Assembly (NCBI GenBank): GCA_012840085.1 | Contig: DUMB01000026.1 | Location: 1 to 35,418 of the forward strand | DNA length: 35,418 bases | Origin: Clostridiaceae bacterium | Lineage (GTDB): Bacteria; Bacillota; Clostridia; Acetivibrionales; DUMB01 | Direction of reading: 5' to 3' | Made by a program: the position numbers and the translations under genes | The notes under the pieces: generated by a model | What the model was told of the DNA's origin: nothing | What the model saw: the letters and a program-made list of their open reading frames with translations, nothing else | Database searches by the model: none | Shown here: positions 35,297-35,418 of the stretch, piece by piece | Layout: the number at the start of each line of letters is the position of its first letter | Position numbering within the stretch: the first letter of the stretch is position 1

Positions 35297-35418
<122 letters not shown>

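Overview
The window looks like a low-GC, spore-forming clostridial chromosome. It carries the germination/spore protease Gpr, two tiny YjcZ-like spore-type peptides and a class II xylose isomerase next to a ROK repressor. It also has FeoAB with a DtxR-type regulator, and AGGAGG-type ribosome sites throughout. A relative of the plant-fibre-degrading clostridia (Ruminiclostridium/Acetivibrio type) is a reasonable inference, but nothing here fixes the genus.

Positions 1 to about 5700 are a low-GC accessory graveyard. It holds the 3' end of an IS200/IS605-type tnpB with three hairpins, broken IS3-type orfA pieces (three separate fragments) and an internally deleted IS21 element (istB piece). Between the IS scraps lie pieces that look like a decayed array of polymorphic-toxin C-termini and small membrane-associated immunity-like genes. 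There are two separate HEFGH-type metallopeptidase C-terminal domains (1720-2052 intact but fused to an IS3 fragment; 2762-2987 frameshifted). Each is followed by a small protein with one N-terminal membrane anchor (2164-2592, 3019-3558). A further orphan C-terminus (387-506) precedes a lipoprotein and a membrane protein. This is the most novel part of the window. A GNAT acetyltransferase (4750) and a gene-poor stretch follow.

From about 6.0 kb the sequence becomes ordinary core chromosome. A split cobalamin-dependent methionine synthase comes first: a stand-alone activation domain at 6058, then MetH without that domain at 7062. A degenerate array of roughly 26-bp repeats separates the two. 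Next come a Gly/Tyr-tailed hypothetical protein, a Gfo/Idh/MocA oxidoreductase, an OFA-type MFS transporter, xylA with a sigma-A promoter, and a ROK/XylR-like regulator.

A copper cassette (16.5-19.9 kb) follows: a consensus promoter with a GC-rich dyad typical of CsoR operators, then copA, copZ and csoR. After it come a PlsC-type acyltransferase translationally coupled to a GltS-type carrier and a divergent PRPP synthetase. Then come the two mini spore-type peptides and a metal-uptake cluster. That cluster holds feoB and feoA (minus strand), a divergent DtxR-family regulator, and a ZIP transporter with a perfect 7-1-7 Fur-type box at its promoter. A class IV aminotransferase, rpsT (UUG start), gpr, an M50-type membrane metallopeptidase and ligA complete the genes. 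The window ends inside the 5' domain of a group II intron that sits directly behind the ligA terminator hairpin.

Two intergenic palindromic elements (24757-24852 and 27447-27564) share a core but have different, still self-complementary arms, which suggests a dispersed structured repeat family.
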